This document shows, piece after piece, positions 44,410 through 53,571 of a DNA stretch of 64,000 nt. The notes under the pieces were generated by a model that did not search any database, was not told where the DNA came from, and saw only the letters and a list, made by a program, of their open reading frames with translations. A program made the translations under genes and the position numbers. The stretch spans positions 16,801-80,800 of the forward strand of contig CAWWAC010000005.1 in NCBI GenBank assembly GCA_963934855.1, written 5' to 3'. Origin of the DNA: MAG-120531 sp963934855. Lineage in GTDB: Bacteria > Bacteroidota > Bacteroidia > Flavobacteriales > Flavobacteriaceae. Within the stretch, counting starts at the first letter, position 1; every line of letters starts with the position of its first letter.

Positions 44410-45096
44410 ATGAAAATTGTAATGGCCAATGCGTCGCATTTTAAATACGCTTCAATAATCTGTGACACCATAGCTACTTCTGCCCTTATTAGAGGGACAG
44501 GAATTGCAAAGCGCAGTCCAGAATATATTAAAATGAAACTCCAAAACTCCAATGCTATTATTGCATTAGACGGAGAGAAATTTGCTGGCTTCTGTTATAT
44601 AGAGGTCTGGGGGCACGAAAAATTTGTGGCCAACTCAGGTCTTATTGTAGATCCTGAATACAGAAATAAAGGCCTAGCAAAAAAAATAAAAAAAGCAGTT
44701 TTAGAGCTTTCTTTAAAAAAATTTCCAGAAGCTAAAATCTTCGGAATTACTACAGGATTAGCCGTCATGAAAATTAATTATGAGCTTGGCTATAAGCCTG
44801 TTACTTTTTCTGAACTTACCACAGATCCAGACTTTTGGAAAGGCTGCCAAACCTGCAAAAATTTTGATATTCTTACCAGAACAGAACAAAAAATGTGCCT
44901 TTGTACCGGAATGCTATATGACAAAAATACTCAAAAAAAATCTCTAAATAGCAAGGCTTTTCAAAGACTTAAAAGTATCAAAGAGCAGTTATTCTTAAAA
45001 AAGAAAGCTGCAGAAATTACTACAGAAACTTCTATTTATTTAAAAAATAATACAGCCGAAAACAAAGATATGGAAGCTGTAAAAAACAATTTATAA
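44410..45096 (+). CDS. GNAT N-acyltransferase of the arginine operon, candidate N-acylglutamate synthase
   Basis: A 228-aa GNAT protein. The acyl-CoA-binding segment is GLIVDPEYRNKGLAKKIKKAVL (about 78-99). Behind the fold there is a Cys group, CQTCKNFD then CLCTG (about 138-165), unusual for this family and perhaps metal-binding. As the first gene of an otherwise complete arginine operon that has no argA or argJ, it is the best candidate for acylating glutamate (acetyl or succinyl). The ATG at 44410 is preferred over a GTG at 44347, which lies in the structured leader. It is two bases before argG. Confidence 0.78.
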   Translation: MKIVMANASHFKYASIICDTIATSALIRGTGIAKRSPEYIKMKLQNSNAIIALDGEKFAGFCYIEVWGHEKFVANSGLIVDPEYRNKGLAKKIKKAVLELSLKKFPEAKIFGITTGLAVMKINYELGYKPVTFSELTTDPDFWKGCQTCKNFDILTRTEQKMCLCTGMLYDKNTQKKSLNSKAFQRLKSIKEQLFLKKKAAEITTETSIYLKNNTAENKDMEAVKNNL

Positions 45097-45098
45097 AA

Positions 45099-46289
45099 AT
45101 GAAAAAACTAGTTTTAGCATATAGTGGAGGTCTAGACACCTCTTATTGCGCTAAATATTTAAGTGCGGAAAAAGGTTATGAAGTGCATGCAGTGAGTGTG
45201 AATACTGGTGGTTTTACAGCCACAGACCTTAATAGTATGGCTGAAAAAGCATACGCTTTGGGCGTGACTAATTTTAAGTCCATAGAGGCTGTTGACATTT
45301 TTTACAACAAAGTAATAAAATACCTCATCTTTGGAAATGTCTTAAAAAACAATACCTATCCTCTATCTGTGAGTGCTGAAAGAATAGTACAGGCATTGGA
45401 AATTATTTCTTATGCTAAAAATATTGGTGCTAATTATATTGCACACGGAAGTACGGGAGCTGGGAATGACCAAGTAAGATTTGATCTTATCTTTAGCATT
45501 TTGGCTCCAGATATTAAAATTATCACTCCCATTAGAGACCAAAGCCTCTCTAGAGAAGAAGAAATTTCTTACTTGCAATCTCATGGAATTTTATATAGCT
45601 GGCAGAAGGCTCAATATTCAATTAACAAGGGGCTGTGGGGAACCTCTGTTGGTGGTGTAGAAACCTTAAAATCTAGATTACCTCTTCCAGAAACAGCCTA
45701 TCCCTCGGCACTAAGTAAGCAAGAACCCCAAAAAATAAGCCTCAGCTTTTACAGAGGAGAACTCGTAGGAATTAATGGAGTTTTGGGAACACCAGTAAGT
45801 CAGATTCAAAAATTAGAAGCCATAGCTAGTGCCTACGCCATAGGTAGAGATATTCATGTAGGAGACACCATTATTGGAATAAAGGGCAGAGTGGGATTTG
45901 AAGCTGCAGCAGCAATCATTATCTTAAAAGCGCACCACTTACTTGAAAAACACAGCTTAAGTAAGTGGCAACAGCACCAAAAAGAACAGCTAGCTAATTT
46001 TTATGGTATGTTACTTCACGAGGGACAGTATTTAGATCCTGTGATGAGAAATACAGAGGCATTTTTAATTGATAGCCAATCAAAAGTTAGTGGTGACGTA
46101 TTTCTAACACTACACCCCTACAGATTTACCTTAGACGGAATAGCCTCTGAGAATGACCTCATGGGCGCTGGATTTGGTACTTACGGAGAAGAAAACAAAG
46201 CATGGAGCGCAGAAGAAGCCAAAGGTTTTATAAAAATAACTGCCAATGCAGGAGCTATATATAACCAAATACACCCATTAGATGATTAA
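45099..46289 (+). CDS. argG: Argininosuccinate synthase
   Basis: Joins citrulline and aspartate with ATP. The N-terminal pyrophosphatase loop LAYSGGLDTSYC is clear, as are IAHGSTGAGNDQVRF and SINKGLWGTSVGG. The length of 396 aa fits. The protein is the Bacteroidota form, lacking some C-terminal residues of the E. coli enzyme. It overlaps argC by 8 bases. Confidence 0.93.
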   Translation: MKKLVLAYSGGLDTSYCAKYLSAEKGYEVHAVSVNTGGFTATDLNSMAEKAYALGVTNFKSIEAVDIFYNKVIKYLIFGNVLKNNTYPLSVSAERIVQALEIISYAKNIGANYIAHGSTGAGNDQVRFDLIFSILAPDIKIITPIRDQSLSREEEISYLQSHGILYSWQKAQYSINKGLWGTSVGGVETLKSRLPLPETAYPSALSKQEPQKISLSFYRGELVGINGVLGTPVSQIQKLEAIASAYAIGRDIHVGDTIIGIKGRVGFEAAAAIIILKAHHLLEKHSLSKWQQHQKEQLANFYGMLLHEGQYLDPVMRNTEAFLIDSQSKVSGDVFLTLHPYRFTLDGIASENDLMGAGFGTYGEENKAWSAEEAKGFIKITANAGAIYNQIHPLDD

Positions 46290-47262
46290 AGTAGGTATTA
46301 TTGGAGGATCAGGATACACAGGAGGTGAGCTCATTAGATTGCTCATACTCCACCCAGCTGTAACTGTAGATTTTGTCTATTCAAGAACCAAGGCAACAGA
46401 AAAAATTAGCTATACTCATTCAGACTTATTAGGAATGTCTGAGTTATGCTTTACTAAACACATAAACCCAAATGTGGAAGTGGTTTTTTTATGCTTGGGT
46501 CACGGGTATTCAAAAGCATTTTTAGAAGCCCACGCGTTTTCAAGTCAAACTAAAATAATAGACCTAAGCACAGATTTCAGGCAGACAGAAAACAAAGAAT
46601 ATTTGGGAAAAACTTTTGTATATGGCCTACCTGAAATAAATAAATCTGCTATTAAAAATGCTAATTATATAGCCAATCCAGGCTGTTTTGCAACTGCCCT
46701 GCAGTTGGCACTTTTGCCTTTGGCTAGCGTCCAAAAATTAATAGAGCCCATACATATAAACGGCACTACCGGAAGTACTGGCGCAGGTGTGGTTCCGTCA
46801 GATACTACACATTTTAGCTGGAGAGACAATAACCTGTCTTGGTATAAAGCCTTTGAGCACCAACATTTAAAAGAGGTAAACGAACAACTCGCAAAAGTAG
46901 CCTTACAAGAAAGCCTGCCTCCTTTGTTTTTTATTCCGCAAAGAGGCAATTTTAGTAGGGGCATATTTGCCACGCTGTACACTGCCTTTAATGGCACTTT
47001 AGAAGAAGCCCAAGAATTGTATAAAAACTTTTATGCCCAAGCCCCTTTTACACACATCTCTTTAAAGCCTATAAATCTAAAAGCAGTAGTAAATACAAAC
47101 AACTGCCAGCTACATTTACATAAATACCAAGACCAATTGCTCATAACTGTGGCCATAGATAATTTATTAAAAGGAGCTAGTGGTCAGGCCATTCAAAATA
47201 TGAATTTAGTATTAGGCATGGAAGAAATCTTAGGCTTAAGCCTAAAGGGGTCAGCTTTCTAA
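46282..47262 (+). CDS. argC: N-acetyl-gamma-glutamyl-phosphate reductase
   Basis: Reduces N-acylglutamyl phosphate to the semialdehyde. Marks: IIGGSGYTGGELIRLL (NADP site) and IANPGCFATALQLALLPL with the catalytic C135, then HINGTTGSTGAG and FIPQRGNFSRGI. Length 326 aa is normal. It overlaps argG by 8 bases, consistent with translational coupling. Confidence 0.94.
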   Translation: MIKVGIIGGSGYTGGELIRLLILHPAVTVDFVYSRTKATEKISYTHSDLLGMSELCFTKHINPNVEVVFLCLGHGYSKAFLEAHAFSSQTKIIDLSTDFRQTENKEYLGKTFVYGLPEINKSAIKNANYIANPGCFATALQLALLPLASVQKLIEPIHINGTTGSTGAGVVPSDTTHFSWRDNNLSWYKAFEHQHLKEVNEQLAKVALQESLPPLFFIPQRGNFSRGIFATLYTAFNGTLEEAQELYKNFYAQAPFTHISLKPINLKAVVNTNNCQLHLHKYQDQLLITVAIDNLLKGASGQAIQNMNLVLGMEEILGLSLKGSAF

Positions 47263-47279
47263 TTAAAAATAGTGATGAA

Positions 47280-48098
47280 ATGAAAATAGGAATTATAGGA
47301 ACGGGAAATTTAGGTAAATCCATTGCAAAGGGTATTTTGCAATCTGACGGGGCCACTAGCATGTACTTGTCTAAGAGGAATACAGCCAGCTTAGAAAGCT
47401 TTAAGCCTTATAAAAATGTGCGTATTACCTCAGATAATAAAGAGCTAGTGGCACAGTCAGATATTTTGATTTTTGCAGTACAACCCAGCCAATTTAGTAA
47501 CATTTTATCAGAAATAAAAGAGGGGCTCACAGACAAACATGTCATTATATCTGCTATCACTGGTTTCTCCATTCAAAAAATTGAAACCATTATTGGAGCG
47601 CATCACTTTATTATTAGAGCCATGCCCAATACTGCTATTGCAGTGGGGCAGTCTATGACTTGTATGTGTGCCAACCTCCCTGGGGAAAAGAGAGTGGCAG
47701 TTGCCAAGGCCATTTTTGACAGGATGGGCCATTGTATGATGATTCCAGAATCTAAAATGCAAGCAGCAACAGTCATTTGTGCCAGTGGTATTGCCTTTTG
47801 GATGAGACTCATTAGAGCCAACACCCAAGGAGGGGTTCAATTGGGGTTTGAAGCAGCAGACGCATTGGAATTAGTAGTTCACACTGCACTGGGTGCAGCC
47901 AATCTATTAATTGAAAATAAAAGCCACCCCGAGGCTGAAATTGATTTAGTAACCACCCCGAAAGGCTGTACTATTTCTGGATTAAACGAGATGGAACACA
48001 AAGGTCTTAGTTCTGCTCTTATTCAGGGTATTCAAAAATCTTTTGAAAAAATTAGTCATATCAGCAAAGACCAGCTAAGTGAAATCAGCAAAGACTAA
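47280..48098 (+). CDS. proC: Pyrroline-5-carboxylate reductase
   Basis: Reduces pyrroline-5-carboxylate to proline with NAD(P)H. The N-terminus IGIIGTGNLGKSIAKGIL is the nucleotide-binding loop, FAVQPSQF and the IRAMPNTAIAVGQSMT motif follow, and VTTPKGCTISGLNEME closes the family signature. It is 272 aa. Its position between argC and argD places a proline enzyme in the arginine operon, both pathways using glutamate-derived semialdehydes. Confidence 0.93.
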   Translation: MKIGIIGTGNLGKSIAKGILQSDGATSMYLSKRNTASLESFKPYKNVRITSDNKELVAQSDILIFAVQPSQFSNILSEIKEGLTDKHVIISAITGFSIQKIETIIGAHHFIIRAMPNTAIAVGQSMTCMCANLPGEKRVAVAKAIFDRMGHCMMIPESKMQAATVICASGIAFWMRLIRANTQGGVQLGFEAADALELVVHTALGAANLLIENKSHPEAEIDLVTTPKGCTISGLNEMEHKGLSSALIQGIQKSFEKISHISKDQLSEISKD

Positions 48099-48139
48099 AT
48101 CACCAAAAAATAGTTAAGTCAAATCACAAGATCCTAATT

Positions 48140-49288
48140 ATGAAATTATTTGACGTTTACCCCTTATACAATATCACCCCTGTAAAAGCATCAGGATCTA
48201 CAATAACTGACCATAACGGTCAAGAGTATTTAGATTTGTACGGCGGTCATGCTGTTATTTCTATTGGCCACAACCACCCAAGCTATACCGCTGCCATTAA
48301 AGACCAGTTAGACAAGATTGGCTTTTATAGCAATGCCGTTCAAAACCCTATCCAAGAGGCCTATGCAAAAAAATTAGGCGCCCTTTCTTCCTGTGAAGAC
48401 TATCAGTTATTCTTGTGTAATTCAGGGGCAGAGGCTAATGAAAATGCACTTAAAATGGCCTCTTTTATAAGTGGAAAAGCTAAAGTAATTGCCTTTAAAA
48501 ATAGCTTTCACGGAAGAACATCGGCAGCAGTTGCCGTAACGGACAGTCCTACTATTCAGGCCCCTATAAATAGGGGTCATGAAGTGATGTTTTTAGATTT
48601 TGAGGACAGCGAGGGTCTAGAAAAAGCACTTGCAGGGGCAGATATTTGTGCAGTCATTATAGAGTCTGTCCAAGGAGTTGGAGGCTTAGACCAGCCCAGC
48701 ACTTCGTTTTTTAAAGATATTGAAAGGGGTTGTAAAAAGTACAAGGTGCCACTTATTGCAGACGAGGTACAATCAGGCTTTGGTAGAACAGGTAAGTTTT
48801 TTGGTTTTCAGCAACACCATATAACACCAGATCTAATTAGTATAGCTAAAGGAATGGGTAATGGATTCCCTATTGGAGGACTTCTTATACATCCAAAACA
48901 CCTAGGTATTCACGGACAATTAGGCACCACCTTTGGGGGTAATCATTTAGCTTGTAGAGCTGCACTGGCAGTGCTAGAGGTAATTGAAAAGGAAAGTCTA
49001 ATAGAAAATGCGGCTAGTATGGAAGTATATATAAAACAACAAATGAGTTTGTTGCCAGACTATGTAACTTATAAAGGGAGGGGACTCATGTTTGGTCTTG
49101 CTTTTCCTTTTGAAGTGGCCGCTCTTAGGAAAGACCTACTATTCAATCATCATATATTTACTGGGGCTGCAAAAGATAAAAAAGTACTTAGAATTCTCCC
49201 TGCACTTAATATTGAAAGGAAACATATAGATCAGTTTTTTAGTGCCTTAAAAACAGCCCTCTCTCATAAAGAGTCCATGCTAAATTAA
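48140..49288 (+). CDS. argD: N-acylornithine aminotransferase
   Basis: Class III pyridoxal-phosphate aminotransferase converting N-acylglutamate semialdehyde to N-acylornithine. Marks: FLCNSGAEANENALKMA, FHGRTSAAVAVT, ADEVQSGFGRTGKFF, and the PLP lysine K237 in SIAKGMGNGFPIGG. The length of 382 aa is normal. It starts 41 bases after proC. Confidence 0.94.
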   Translation: MKLFDVYPLYNITPVKASGSTITDHNGQEYLDLYGGHAVISIGHNHPSYTAAIKDQLDKIGFYSNAVQNPIQEAYAKKLGALSSCEDYQLFLCNSGAEANENALKMASFISGKAKVIAFKNSFHGRTSAAVAVTDSPTIQAPINRGHEVMFLDFEDSEGLEKALAGADICAVIIESVQGVGGLDQPSTSFFKDIERGCKKYKVPLIADEVQSGFGRTGKFFGFQQHHITPDLISIAKGMGNGFPIGGLLIHPKHLGIHGQLGTTFGGNHLACRAALAVLEVIEKESLIENAASMEVYIKQQMSLLPDYVTYKGRGLMFGLAFPFEVAALRKDLLFNHHIFTGAAKDKKVLRILPALNIERKHIDQFFSALKTALSHKESMLN

Positions 49289-49344
49289 AGCAAGTCACAA
49301 TTAAAATAACCATAGCAAAGTAATTTGCCCAAAAAATATCTCTT

Positions 49345-50334
49345 ATGAAGCATTATCTATCTTTAGAAGACATTCCCCACTTTGACAATGCCATTCAAGA
49401 AGCTTTAGCCCTTAAAAATAACCCCAATGCGCAACAAAACATAGGGCGGCATAAAACCTTAGGGCTAATTTTTTTTAACAATAGCCTACGCACCAGGCTC
49501 AGTAGTCAAAAAGCAGCAAAAAACTTAGGAATGGAAGTGATCATCATGAATTTTTCTGAAGAAGGATGGCAGCTAGAATATGGAGATGGGACTGTCATGA
49601 ACCAAGGAACGGCTGAGCATATTAAAGAAGCAGCTAGGGTCCTTTCCTTATATTGTGATATTATTGGGGTACGTGCTTTTGCAGCTTTAAAAAACTATGA
49701 AGAAGACCGCCAAGAAAAAGTGATCAATAATTTTGCTGCCCATGCAACTGTCCCTATAGTTAATTTGGAAAGTGCTTTGGGGCACCCTTTACAGGCCTTG
49801 GCAGACGCCATGACAATTACAGAACAGCTTGGAGCAGAAAATGTACTGCCCTCTTTAAGTAATCAAGAAAACCCTACAAAAAAACCTAAGGTAGTGCTCA
49901 CTTGGGCCCCACACCCAAGAGCACTTCCTCATGCAGTAGCCAATAGCTTTGTTAATGCCATGAAAAAATTAGCAGTAGACTTTATTATTACCCACCCAAA
50001 GGGTTATGAATTAGACCCAGAAATCACAGCTGATGTGAGCGTAGTGACAGACCAAGAAAAGGCATTCGAAAATGCAGATTTCATATATGTAAAAAACTGG
50101 AGTAATTTTAAAGACTATGGACAAGTCTTAAGTGAAGATCCTTCTTGGACGGTGAATGCAACTAAATTAGGGACTGCAAAATGCATGCACTGCTTACCAG
50201 TGAGAAGAAATGTAGTCATTACAGATGACGTATTAGACGGGAAACAAAGTTTGGTTTTAGAACAAGCCAACAACAGAACATTTGCAGCGCAGTGGGTATT
50301 TAGACATTTATTAGAAGACAGTGAAAACAAATAA
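49345..50334 (+). CDS. argF': N-acylornithine carbamoyltransferase (Bacteroidota ArgF' type)
   Basis: Transfers the carbamoyl group to an N-acylated ornithine rather than free ornithine, so the acyl group is removed only after this step. Marks: FFNNSLRTRLSSQ (carbamoyl phosphate loop), DIIGVRAFA, SALGHPLQALADA, WAPHPRALPHAV, and MHCLPVRRNVVITDDVLD, where OTCases would have HCLPAFH. In the segment GTAEHIKEA the residue at position 90 is Ala; the Bacteroides fragilis succinylornithine enzyme has Pro and the Xanthomonas acetylornithine enzyme has Glu at the same place. So the acyl group cannot be read off. Confidence 0.9.
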   Translation: MKHYLSLEDIPHFDNAIQEALALKNNPNAQQNIGRHKTLGLIFFNNSLRTRLSSQKAAKNLGMEVIIMNFSEEGWQLEYGDGTVMNQGTAEHIKEAARVLSLYCDIIGVRAFAALKNYEEDRQEKVINNFAAHATVPIVNLESALGHPLQALADAMTITEQLGAENVLPSLSNQENPTKKPKVVLTWAPHPRALPHAVANSFVNAMKKLAVDFIITHPKGYELDPEITADVSVVTDQEKAFENADFIYVKNWSNFKDYGQVLSEDPSWTVNATKLGTAKCMHCLPVRRNVVITDDVLDGKQSLVLEQANNRTFAAQWVFRHLLEDSENK

Positions 50335-50340
50335 AAAGGC

Positions 50341-51144
50341 ATGGAGAGCAATGAAGTACATAAAAAACCTACTCTTAAAGTAGTTAAAATAGGGGGTGGC
50401 GTAATTGAAGACCCTGAAGCTTTAGCACATTTTTGTGCACTGTTTGCCAGCCTATCTGGACCTAAAATACTCATACACGGAGGCGGTAAATCAGCTACTC
50501 TTTTGGCTAAAAAACTAGGGGTTGATACTAAAATAATAGACGGCAGAAGGATCACGCCCAAGGAGAGTTTAGAAGTCATAGTGATGAGTTATGCGGGAGC
50601 GGCCAATAAAAATATAGTGTCTAGCCTGCAAGCTAACCATTGTAATGCCATAGGGCTCAGTGGTGCAGACGGGAATAGTATTTTAGCACATAAAAGAATT
50701 CTGGCAGAAATAGATTATGGATACGTAGGGGATATAGACCTAGTAAATGCAGCACTCATAGATAGTTTATTAGCTTTGGGACTTTGCCCTGTATTTTGTG
50801 CCATTACCCACAATGGAAACGGCCAGCTGTTAAATACCAATGCAGACACAATTGCGGCTGCAATATCAGCAGCTATGGCTCCTATTTATGAAACCAGCCT
50901 TTACTATTGCTTTGAGAAAAAAGGGGTTCTTTCCAATATTGAAAAAAATATAGTGATCCCTGTGCTCACGCCTTCTAAAATGCAGATTGAAATAGCAAGT
51001 GGTGTCATTCAAGCAGGAATGATCCCGAAACTCTCTAATGGATTTGCTGCTTTAAGAGAAGGTGTTCATGAGGTAATTATTGGAAATGAAAATATTCTTA
51101 AAGGCAAAGAGCCATTCACTCGTTTAAAAATGACAGCCCTATGA
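50341..51144 (+). CDS. argB: N-acetylglutamate kinase-like enzyme
   Basis: Phosphorylates N-acylglutamate on the gamma-carboxyl. The start VVKIGGGVIEDPEAL and the LIHGGGKSATLLAKKLG segment are the amino-acid-kinase phosphate loops; LLNTNADTIAAAISAAM and GMIPKLSNGFAAL are near the C-terminus. It is 267 aa. It lies 6 bases after the carbamoyltransferase and overlaps argE by 4 bases. Confidence 0.92.
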   Translation: MESNEVHKKPTLKVVKIGGGVIEDPEALAHFCALFASLSGPKILIHGGGKSATLLAKKLGVDTKIIDGRRITPKESLEVIVMSYAGAANKNIVSSLQANHCNAIGLSGADGNSILAHKRILAEIDYGYVGDIDLVNAALIDSLLALGLCPVFCAITHNGNGQLLNTNADTIAAAISAAMAPIYETSLYYCFEKKGVLSNIEKNIVIPVLTPSKMQIEIASGVIQAGMIPKLSNGFAALREGVHEVIIGNENILKGKEPFTRLKMTAL

Positions 51145-52214
51145 AAAACTTAGACCACTATTATAATGACGCCCTCTCATTGCTTAAAACCCTAATTGAA
51201 ACCCCCTCTTTTTCAGGAGAAGAACAAGAGACTGCAGCTTTAATTGAACAGTGGCTTTTAATGAAAAATATTTCATTTAGTAGATCTAAAAATAATCTCT
51301 ACGCTTTCAACACACATTACAATCCTCACAAACCTAGCCTCTTATTAAATTCACATCATGACACTGTAAAACCAAATAAAGCTTATAGCCTAGACCCTTT
51401 TAAAGCGATTGAGAAAAATGGAAAACTATACGGGCTTGGCAGTAATGATGCAGGGGGCTGTTTGGTCTCTCTTTTGGCCACTTTTGCACATTTTTATAAC
51501 AGAGAAGATTTAAGTCACAACCTTATTATGGTAGCTTCAGCAGAAGAGGAGAACTCAGGACCCAATGGCCTTAACTCTGTACTCCCAAGCTTACCGCCTA
51601 TTGATATTGCTATTGTAGGAGAGCCTACTCTTATGCAATTGGCCATTGCAGAAAAAGGACTGGTGGTCTTTGATGGAAAAATTACAGGAACTTCTTCTCA
51701 TGCAGCCCACCCCAATAATAACCAGGCCATTTATAAGACTGCAAAAGTCCTTGAATGGTTTGAGGGATATCATTTTGAAAAAATATCAGATTTTTTAGGT
51801 CCAGTTAAAATGACAGTCACCCAAATTCAAGCGGGTAGTCAGCATAATGTCATTCCGGCCTCAGTAGAAATAGTGGTAGATGTGAGGGTCAATGACTGTT
51901 ATACCAACCAAGAAATTAGTGATATTTTAAAACGTGAAGCACCCTGTGTGTTAGAACCCAGATCTCTTAGATTGGGAGCATCGGCCGTAAGGCCAGACCA
52001 TCCAATAGTTAAAGCAGGAATAGCCTTAGGAAGAACTACCTATGGATCTCCAACTCTTTCTGACCAAGCAGTTCTAAGTGGGGCCTCTATGAAAATGGGG
52101 CCTGGTGACAGTAGCAGATCACATACAGCAGACGAGTTTATTTACACCAGTGAAATTAAAGAGGGTATTGCCATTTACACAGCACTTTTAGAAAAATTTT
52201 TAACAGAAAAATAA
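51141..52214 (+). CDS. argE: N-acylcitrulline/acylornithine deacylase (M20 family)
   Basis: Zinc-dependent M20 deacylase. In this pathway it should free citrulline from its N-acyl form after the carbamoyl transfer, not ornithine. Marks: LLLNSHHDTVKP (metal-binding His and Asp), GLGSNDAGGCLVSLLATF, MVASAEEENSGPNGL (catalytic and metal Glu) and the SSHAAHP segment of the dimerisation domain. Length 357 aa. It overlaps argB by 4 bases. Confidence 0.9.
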   Translation: MKNLDHYYNDALSLLKTLIETPSFSGEEQETAALIEQWLLMKNISFSRSKNNLYAFNTHYNPHKPSLLLNSHHDTVKPNKAYSLDPFKAIEKNGKLYGLGSNDAGGCLVSLLATFAHFYNREDLSHNLIMVASAEEENSGPNGLNSVLPSLPPIDIAIVGEPTLMQLAIAEKGLVVFDGKITGTSSHAAHPNNNQAIYKTAKVLEWFEGYHFEKISDFLGPVKMTVTQIQAGSQHNVIPASVEIVVDVRVNDCYTNQEISDILKREAPCVLEPRSLRLGASAVRPDHPIVKAGIALGRTTYGSPTLSDQAVLSGASMKMGPGDSSRSHTADEFIYTSEIKEGIAIYTALLEKFLTEK

Positions 52215-52219
52215 AGCAG

Positions 52220-53506
52220 ATGAAACTTTGGGACAAAGGGGGTAGCACCCACAAAAAAATTGATCAATTTACAGTAGGAAATGATAGAGATTTAGACCTC
52301 TTTTTGGCGCCCTATGATATAAAGGCATCTATAGCACATGCTAAAATGCTTGGAAAAGTAGGCTTAATATCTGCTGGAGAAGCCAATAGCTTAGAAGAGG
52401 CTTTAATTCAAATTGGAAGTGAAGTGAGCACTGGCACTTTTAAAATTGAAACTAATTTTGAAGATGTCCATTCAAAAATTGAGTTTTTACTCACAGAGAA
52501 ACTGGGCAATCCTGGCAAAAAAATTCATACAGCTAGATCTAGAAATGACCAAGTATTGGTAGCCATGCAGCTCTTTTTAAAAGATGCTATTTTAGACATA
52601 AAAACAAGCACCAAAAGTCTCTTTGATCTTCTTTTACAGCTAGCAGAAACCCATAAAAACAAAATCCTTCCCGGCTATACACACCTCCAAGTAGCCATGC
52701 CTTCTTCTTTTGGTCTGTGGTTTTCTAGTTATGCGGAAAGTCTTATAGACGATGTCTATTTTCTAGAGGCTGCTTTTAGAGTATGTGATCAAAACCCTCT
52801 AGGTTCTGCGGCCGGTTTTGGAAGTTCTTTCCCTATAGACAGACAAATGACCACAGAAGAAATGGGTTTTAGCACTTTAAAATACAACGTAATAGCCGCC
52901 CAAATGGGCAGGGGGAAAACAGAAAAAGCAACTGCTTTTGGCATGAGTGCTATAGCTACTACTGTTGGTAAAATGGCCATGGATATTTGTATGTATATGG
53001 GTCAGGATATGAATTTTATCAGTTTTCCAGACGCCCTCACTACTGGTTCTAGTATTATGCCTCATAAGAAAAACCCAGATGTATTTGAGCTTATTAGGGC
53101 CAAGTGTAATAAAATACAATCGGTTCCTGTACAATTGGGTATGCTCACGGCCAACCTACCCAGTGGCTATCACAGAGATTTACAACTATTAAAGGAAATT
53201 TTACTCCCTGCTATCACAGAATTGCAAAGTTGTCTAGACCTTATGCATTTTGCCATAAAAGACATTAAACCACATGAAACTATGGGCGCAGACCCCAAAT
53301 ATGACGCCATGTATTCCGTAGACACCCTAAATGAAATGGTCCTAAATGGCATGCCTTTTAGAGAAGCTTATAAGGCCATGGGCGCTCAGATAGCAGCAGC
53401 TAAGTACCAGCCTAAAAAAGACTTAAACCACGTACATATAGGAAGTATGGGAAATTTGTGTTTGGCAGAAATAAAACTTAAAATGGAAGCAGCTTGTCAC
53501 TTTTAA
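52220..53506 (+). CDS. argH: Argininosuccinate lyase
   Basis: Splits argininosuccinate into arginine and fumarate, the last step of the pathway. The superfamily signature GSSIMPHKKNPD is present (about residue 277). KIHTARSRNDQV and ATAFGMSAIATT are further family stretches. The N-terminus KLWDKGGSTHKKIDQFTVGND is typical of Bacteroidota ArgH. It is 428 aa. It is the last gene before a strong terminator. Confidence 0.94.
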   Translation: MKLWDKGGSTHKKIDQFTVGNDRDLDLFLAPYDIKASIAHAKMLGKVGLISAGEANSLEEALIQIGSEVSTGTFKIETNFEDVHSKIEFLLTEKLGNPGKKIHTARSRNDQVLVAMQLFLKDAILDIKTSTKSLFDLLLQLAETHKNKILPGYTHLQVAMPSSFGLWFSSYAESLIDDVYFLEAAFRVCDQNPLGSAAGFGSSFPIDRQMTTEEMGFSTLKYNVIAAQMGRGKTEKATAFGMSAIATTVGKMAMDICMYMGQDMNFISFPDALTTGSSIMPHKKNPDVFELIRAKCNKIQSVPVQLGMLTANLPSGYHRDLQLLKEILLPAITELQSCLDLMHFAIKDIKPHETMGADPKYDAMYSVDTLNEMVLNGMPFREAYKAMGAQIAAAKYQPKKDLNHVHIGSMGNLCLAEIKLKMEAACHF

Positions 53507-53508
53507 TT

Positions 53509-53538
53509 AAAAAGGCCTTCATTTCTGAAGGCCTTTTT
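53509..53538. terminator. Bidirectional terminator between argH and the pseudouridine synthase
   Basis: AAAGGCCTTCA (53511-53521) and TGAAGGCCTTT (53526-53536) form an 11-bp stem with loop TTTC, with A-rich sequence before and a T-run after. It suits two convergent transcripts. Confidence 0.93.
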
Positions 53539-53571
53539 ATACCAAAGTCTCAAGGACGTTTTCCGATAATC

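Noticed and set aside
50115..50579. 154-residue frame on the - strand across argF' and argB
   Set aside because: It is fully antisense to two well-supported genes with family motifs and shows no recognisable domain; it is a shadow frame.
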